34,746 nt of DNA from IMG/VR virus record IMGVR_UViG_3300047551_002253, positions 1 to 34,746 of that record, one strand, 5' to 3'. The position numbers and the translations under genes are program-made. Source of the DNA: a virus. Shown here in pieces: positions 32,652 to 34,746 of this stretch. How positions within the stretch are numbered: position 1 is the first letter of the stretch; every line of letters begins with the position of its first letter. The notes beneath the pieces are model-generated. The model saw only the letters and a list, made by a program, of their open reading frames with translations, was not told the origin of the DNA and did no database searches.

Positions 32652-33562
32652 TAAAACTTATCGCATCGACTTACTAATCTGGCCTTGTAAGCGTTTACAC
32701 GCATTTTGCTATGCAGCACCTGCATTTTGTGGCGTAGCCGCTCCCGCGTGATCCCGCACTCCTTCGCCAGAACCGATAAGGCTGCCGGCGGATTCCCGTC
32801 TAAGCCGTACCGCTTCTTAATAAGGTGCGTCTCCTCCTCGCTCAGGCACGCCAACGCGAGCTGGAGCGTTGCCTTGTTTTCTACCTGTATCTCGAAATCG
32901 TGCTGCGCATCGACTGCGTTCTCGTCCAGCACAAAATCAATCATCGTTCCATCGCCCTCTGCAACACACGAATCCAGACTGCAGTGCCGTGCAGATCGCG
33001 TAAGCATTAGCAGCACATCGTCATAACGTGAATGCACGTGCTCTGCGAGTTCTTCTATGGTTGGTGCGCGTCCATGTTCAGTCATAAACGTACGCTTATA
33101 CCGCTCAATCTTATACACTTTATCTACACTGTGTTGCGGTATGCGTATAAGACGTTCTTTCATATCAATGCCGCGTGTAATACCTTGCTTTATCCACCAG
33201 TAGGCATAAGTGGAAAACTTGTAGCCACGTGTGTGATCAAACAGCTCGGATGCACGCGCAAGACCCAACGTACCTTCCTGTATAAGATCCATCAACTCCA
33301 TATTAGTACCACTAAGCCTAGTCCCATACTGCTTAGCAATGTATACAACAAGACGTAAGTTAGAAGTAACCAGCGTCTGCTTAGCTTTGTGGCCGCGCTT
33401 GAGCAGTCGTTTTTCCGCAAGAGTCAGATCCTGCTTGTCTTCTAAAAGCCGCGCCTCCGCTATTGTTCTGGCCAGTTCAATTTCTTGACTAGCTGTAAGC
33501 AGGGGGTAGACACTGATTTCATTTAGGTACTGCTGAACCCCGTCAGCCCTTAATTTGGCCAT
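32651..33562 (-). CDS. Phage-encoded sigma-70 family factor, cyanobacterial group-2-like
   Basis: 303 aa from ATG 33562 (MAKLRADGVQQYLNEIS); the open frame extends upstream to 33760 but that part is not protein-like and crosses a hairpin. Region 1.2 is residues ~7-40 (YLNEISVYPLLTASQE). Region 2 is 66-138 with NLRLVVYIAKQY, LMDLIQEGTLGL and YKFSTYAYWWIKQGITR. Region 3 is ~139-215. Region 4 is ~236-290, with LSEEETHLIKKRYGLDG and TRERLRHKMQVLHSKMR. The domain order lacks region 1.1, as in group-2 sigmas. The region 4.2 helix departs from the usual TRERIRQIEAKALRKLR, so it may read altered -35 sequences. It probably directs host RNA polymerase to phage promoters. Confidence 0.9.
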   Translation of the reverse strand: MAKLRADGVQQYLNEISVYPLLTASQEIELARTIAEARLLEDKQDLTLAEKRLLKRGHKAKQTLVTSNLRLVVYIAKQYGTRLSGTNMELMDLIQEGTLGLARASELFDHTRGYKFSTYAYWWIKQGITRGIDMKERLIRIPQHSVDKVYKIERYKRTFMTEHGRAPTIEELAEHVHSRYDDVLLMLTRSARHCSLDSCVAEGDGTMIDFVLDENAVDAQHDFEIQVENKATLQLALACLSEEETHLIKKRYGLDGNPPAALSVLAKECGITRERLRHKMQVLHSKMRVNAYKARLVSRCDKF

Positions 33563-33577
33563 TGTCGGTGTGTGTGT

Positions 33578-33611
33578 AAGAAAAAATAAAAGTGTGCGCT
33601 GGTGTACGCAC
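33578..33611 (-). terminator. Minus-strand intrinsic terminator or attenuator upstream of sigma
   Basis: On the minus strand GTGCGT pairs with GCGCAC (33611-33606 with 33599-33594, the last pair G-T) around a 6-base loop, followed by a T-rich run (33591-33580, TTTTATTTTTTC). It lies between the 46-aa gene and the sigma gene. It could end transcripts from the right or attenuate sigma expression. Confidence 0.5.
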
Positions 33612-33618
33612 GGAACAA

Positions 33619-33627
33619 ATTGTAACA
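33619..33627 (-). promoter_or_regulatory. Possible extended -10 promoter for sigma
   Basis: The minus strand reads TGTTACAAT, an extended -10 with hexamer TACAAT at 33624-33619. No good -35 is seen 16-18 bp upstream. The start site would fall at about 33612, at the base of the hairpin. Weak evidence. Confidence 0.3.
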
Positions 33628-33651
33628 TAAGCGCAGTCACGCATCCGCGCA

Positions 33652-33792
33652 CTAATCGCTTTGCTCGATGCAGCTCATGAACTCGGCGCCTGGTCCGGCC
33701 AGCTCCAGCCCAGATCGAATCGCATGACCCACGCTGTACGCCATCACGTCGAGCACGCAATGGCGAAACGTCACTCGATAAGTTTTCAACAT
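33652..33792 (-). CDS. Small protein, unknown function
   Basis: 46 aa from ATG 33792 (MLKTYRVTFRHCVLDVMAYSV); the frame runs further upstream to 33897 but that part overlaps the next gene and looks non-coding. A short strand and helix are followed by LELAGPGAEFMSCIEQ. It has a sensible composition and I recall similar short cyanophage proteins, but no function is known. Confidence 0.55.
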   Translation of the reverse strand: MLKTYRVTFRHCVLDVMAYSVGHAIRSGLELAGPGAEFMSCIEQSD

Positions 33793-33818
33793 GTCAGCAG
33801 GCACCAAGCGCCCACAAA

Positions 33819-33968
33819 CTAACCGCCGAAGCAGAACAGCTGCGCAACTGGATTGGAGTAGAGCAGCTGGCACGCTGCCCACTTCTGCGGCAGCCACCAG
33901 ATCAGCAGCGCGATGGCATTGAACGCAAGGACAGCTGCAATCAGCAGCTCAACGGGGACACGTTTCAT
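33819..33968 (-). CDS. 49-aa membrane protein
   Basis: 49 aa from ATG 33968 to TAG at 33821-33819. One membrane segment (VELLIAAVLAFNAIALLIWWL) follows a basic start (MKR), so the N-terminus probably faces the cytoplasm; the rest has two Cys and aromatic residues. Its ATG overlaps the stop of the upstream gene (ATGA at 33965-33968). Function is unknown. Confidence 0.6.
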   Translation of the reverse strand: MKRVPVELLIAAVLAFNAIALLIWWLPQKWAACQLLYSNPVAQLFCFGG

Positions 33969-34132
33969 GAGCTGATCTGCCGTTGTAGTTGAATAATCCG
34001 CTCCTCAACGAGGTGAGCGCTGCTAACAATCGAACTAAGGTTGCCGACGCTTATGGCGTAGCAATCATGGCCGTGCGCGTCGCGGTAATAGACGACAACG
34101 GGCTCGGGGGTGGGGTGAGGCGGCTCAGTCAT
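33965..34132 (-). CDS. Small soluble protein, unknown function
   Basis: 55 aa from ATG 34132; a longer TTG frame to 34174 is less likely. A Pro-rich start (TEPPHPTPEP) is followed by a beta segment (VVVYYRDAHGHDCYAISVG) and a helix (AHLVEERIIQLQRQIS). It overlaps its neighbours at both ends, which points to a translationally coupled leftward operon. Confidence 0.6.
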   Translation of the reverse strand: MTEPPHPTPEPVVVYYRDAHGHDCYAISVGNLSSIVSSAHLVEERIIQLQRQISS

Positions 34133-34178
34133 CGGCGCCCTCCAGCTCGGCGGCGATGGCGAGGATGTAATCAATCAT
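34125..34178 (-). CDS. 17-aa mini-ORF, possibly the remnant of an interrupted gene
   Basis: ATG at 34178 overlaps the HNH stop (ATGA), and its TGA at 34127-34125 overlaps the next start. The peptide MIDYILAIAAELEGADD resembles the C-terminus of the truncated gene beyond the HNH gene (VILLSLADELEQ). It may be a real short peptide or what is left of a gene split by HNH insertion. Confidence 0.35.
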   Translation of the reverse strand: MIDYILAIAAELEGADD

Positions 34179-34666
34179 GGATTCCAGTAGTGTTCAAGGC
34201 GATGAGCAAGTGCAGCGATGTGCGCGGCATGTGGGTGCTTGTAAGTTCCACAGTTAATCATGGTACTTCCCTTGTGCGGCCTGTATCTCGCCTCATAGGT
34301 GCCATTGCTCCTGGCGGTTACAAACCTAAAACCAGTAGCGCCCATCTTGCTACTGTTTTTAATGTTTTGAGCATGTGTTAGCCATCTTAAGTTCTTTATG
34401 TTGTTGTTCCTTGTATTCCTGTCGATGTGGTCCGCAACCTGACCCGGTGCAGGGCATAGTCCGTGCAAAACCAGAATTACTCTGCTGCACTGGTAGTAAT
34501 GCCCATTGAGTCTTACTCGGTAGTAACGCCCAGCCCATGTAGCGCAATGATCGCCAGCCTGAACCGGAGAGCGACGTGGGCGCTTTCGCCAAGAAAGACA
34601 GGAAGGGCTGTCGGTGTCATAAGTAAACCATTCGGAAAGATAGTCAAAAGATTCGTCTTTTTTCAT
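34175..34666 (-). CDS. HNH endonuclease
   Basis: 163 aa from ATG 34664-34666. The HNH motif is VADHIDRNTRNNNIKNLRWLTH followed by AQNIKN (about residues 78-104), with His80, Asp82 and Asn residues near 88 and 101. The C-terminal ~55 residues (GATGFRFVTARSNGTYEARYR) look like an AP2-type DNA-binding repeat, a pairing seen in phage homing endonucleases. Base use is more AT-rich than both neighbours. It overlaps adjoining genes by ATGA at both ends. It nicks or cuts DNA, probably at the site where it inserted; the target is not known. Confidence 0.88.
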   Translation of the reverse strand: MKKDESFDYLSEWFTYDTDSPSCLSWRKRPRRSPVQAGDHCATWAGRYYRVRLNGHYYQCSRVILVLHGLCPAPGQVADHIDRNTRNNNIKNLRWLTHAQNIKNSSKMGATGFRFVTARSNGTYEARYRPHKGSTMINCGTYKHPHAAHIAALAHRLEHYWNP

Positions 34667-34746
34667 TGCTCCAGCTCATCAGCGAGGCTTAGCAGGATGA
34701 CCGAATCGCGCTTGCAGTACAGCGCAGCAGCTCGCAGGGCGGCGGC
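34663..34746 (-). CDS. Truncated gene at the right edge (C-terminal end only)
   Basis: Only the last 27 residues are in the window, ending in a helix-like KRDSVILLSLADELEQ and TGA at 34665-34663. The stop overlaps the HNH start. The family cannot be named. It is useful mainly for comparison with the 17-aa mini-ORF beyond the HNH gene. Confidence 0.5.
   Translation of the reverse strand, partial: AAALRAAALYCKRDSVILLSLADELEQ

Noticed and set aside
33032-33358. A 108-aa rightward frame opposite the sigma gene
   Set aside because: Its composition is not protein-like and it lies entirely over conserved sigma regions 2 and 3.
33563-33760. A longer sigma protein starting at 33760
   Set aside because: The added 66 residues are Arg/His/Cys-rich, overlap another small gene and cross a terminator-like hairpin; homology starts at the ATG at 33562.

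Overview
The window is a stretch of a tailed-phage genome with long, flexible-tailed (siphovirus, lambda-like) morphology. The host is probably a cyanobacterium of the Synechococcus/Cyanobium type. The morphogenesis genes follow lambda order closely. The cyanobacterial signal is inferred from family resemblance: tail-fibre proteins beginning MSNNIRIKRR with an AELAFNEVDDTLYYG signature, a small basic protein ending in RYRGQGR, an endolysin with an N-terminal extension of cyanophage type, and a sigma factor resembling cyanobacterial group-2 sigmas. No terminase, integrase, repressor, replication gene, tRNA or CRISPR array was found, so this is part of a larger genome; the terminase probably lies just left of position 1. 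No gene-free stretch exceeds about 300 bases.  Layout. 1-206 is non-coding and carries three copies of a ~48-bp tandem repeat. 207-6758 is the head and head-tail connection module: a gpW-like joining protein, the portal, one 960-aa protein combining accessory domains, HK97-type prohead protease and major capsid protein, two small proteins, an FII-like connector and a tail terminator. 6822-17294 is the tail module: a small protein, the tail tube, a G/GT chaperone pair joined by a -1 frameshift at GGGAAAC, a 1958-aa tape measure protein, and homologues of lambda M, L, K and I. 17294-29108 is the adsorption module: a gpJ-like tip protein with Fn3-like domains, several fibre proteins, a LamG-like lectin, small proteins, and two paralogous proteins that may be fibre chaperones. 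29237-31712 is the lysis region: two small membrane proteins, a two-domain endolysin (GH24 lysozyme plus C39-like peptidase), then small genes, one of them inverted.  From 31774 to the right end all genes run leftward: a four-cysteine zinc-binding-type protein, a dNMP kinase, a sigma-70 family factor, several very small proteins (one membrane-spanning), an HNH endonuclease and a truncated gene. This arm looks like an early or regulatory region.  The head genes build and mature the capsid, the tail genes polymerise a tube on the tape measure, the fibre block supplies receptor binding, and the lysis genes release progeny. The sigma factor could redirect host RNA polymerase, and the kinase would feed dNTP supply. 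The most unusual features are: a dispersed intergenic repeat (consensus about CTAAGCYSYCACGCC) that repeatedly overlaps gene stop codons; the protease-capsid fusion; a small inverted gene whose start and stop codons overlap both neighbours; the phage sigma factor with a divergent -35-reading helix; and a degenerate M23-like domain in the tape measure.
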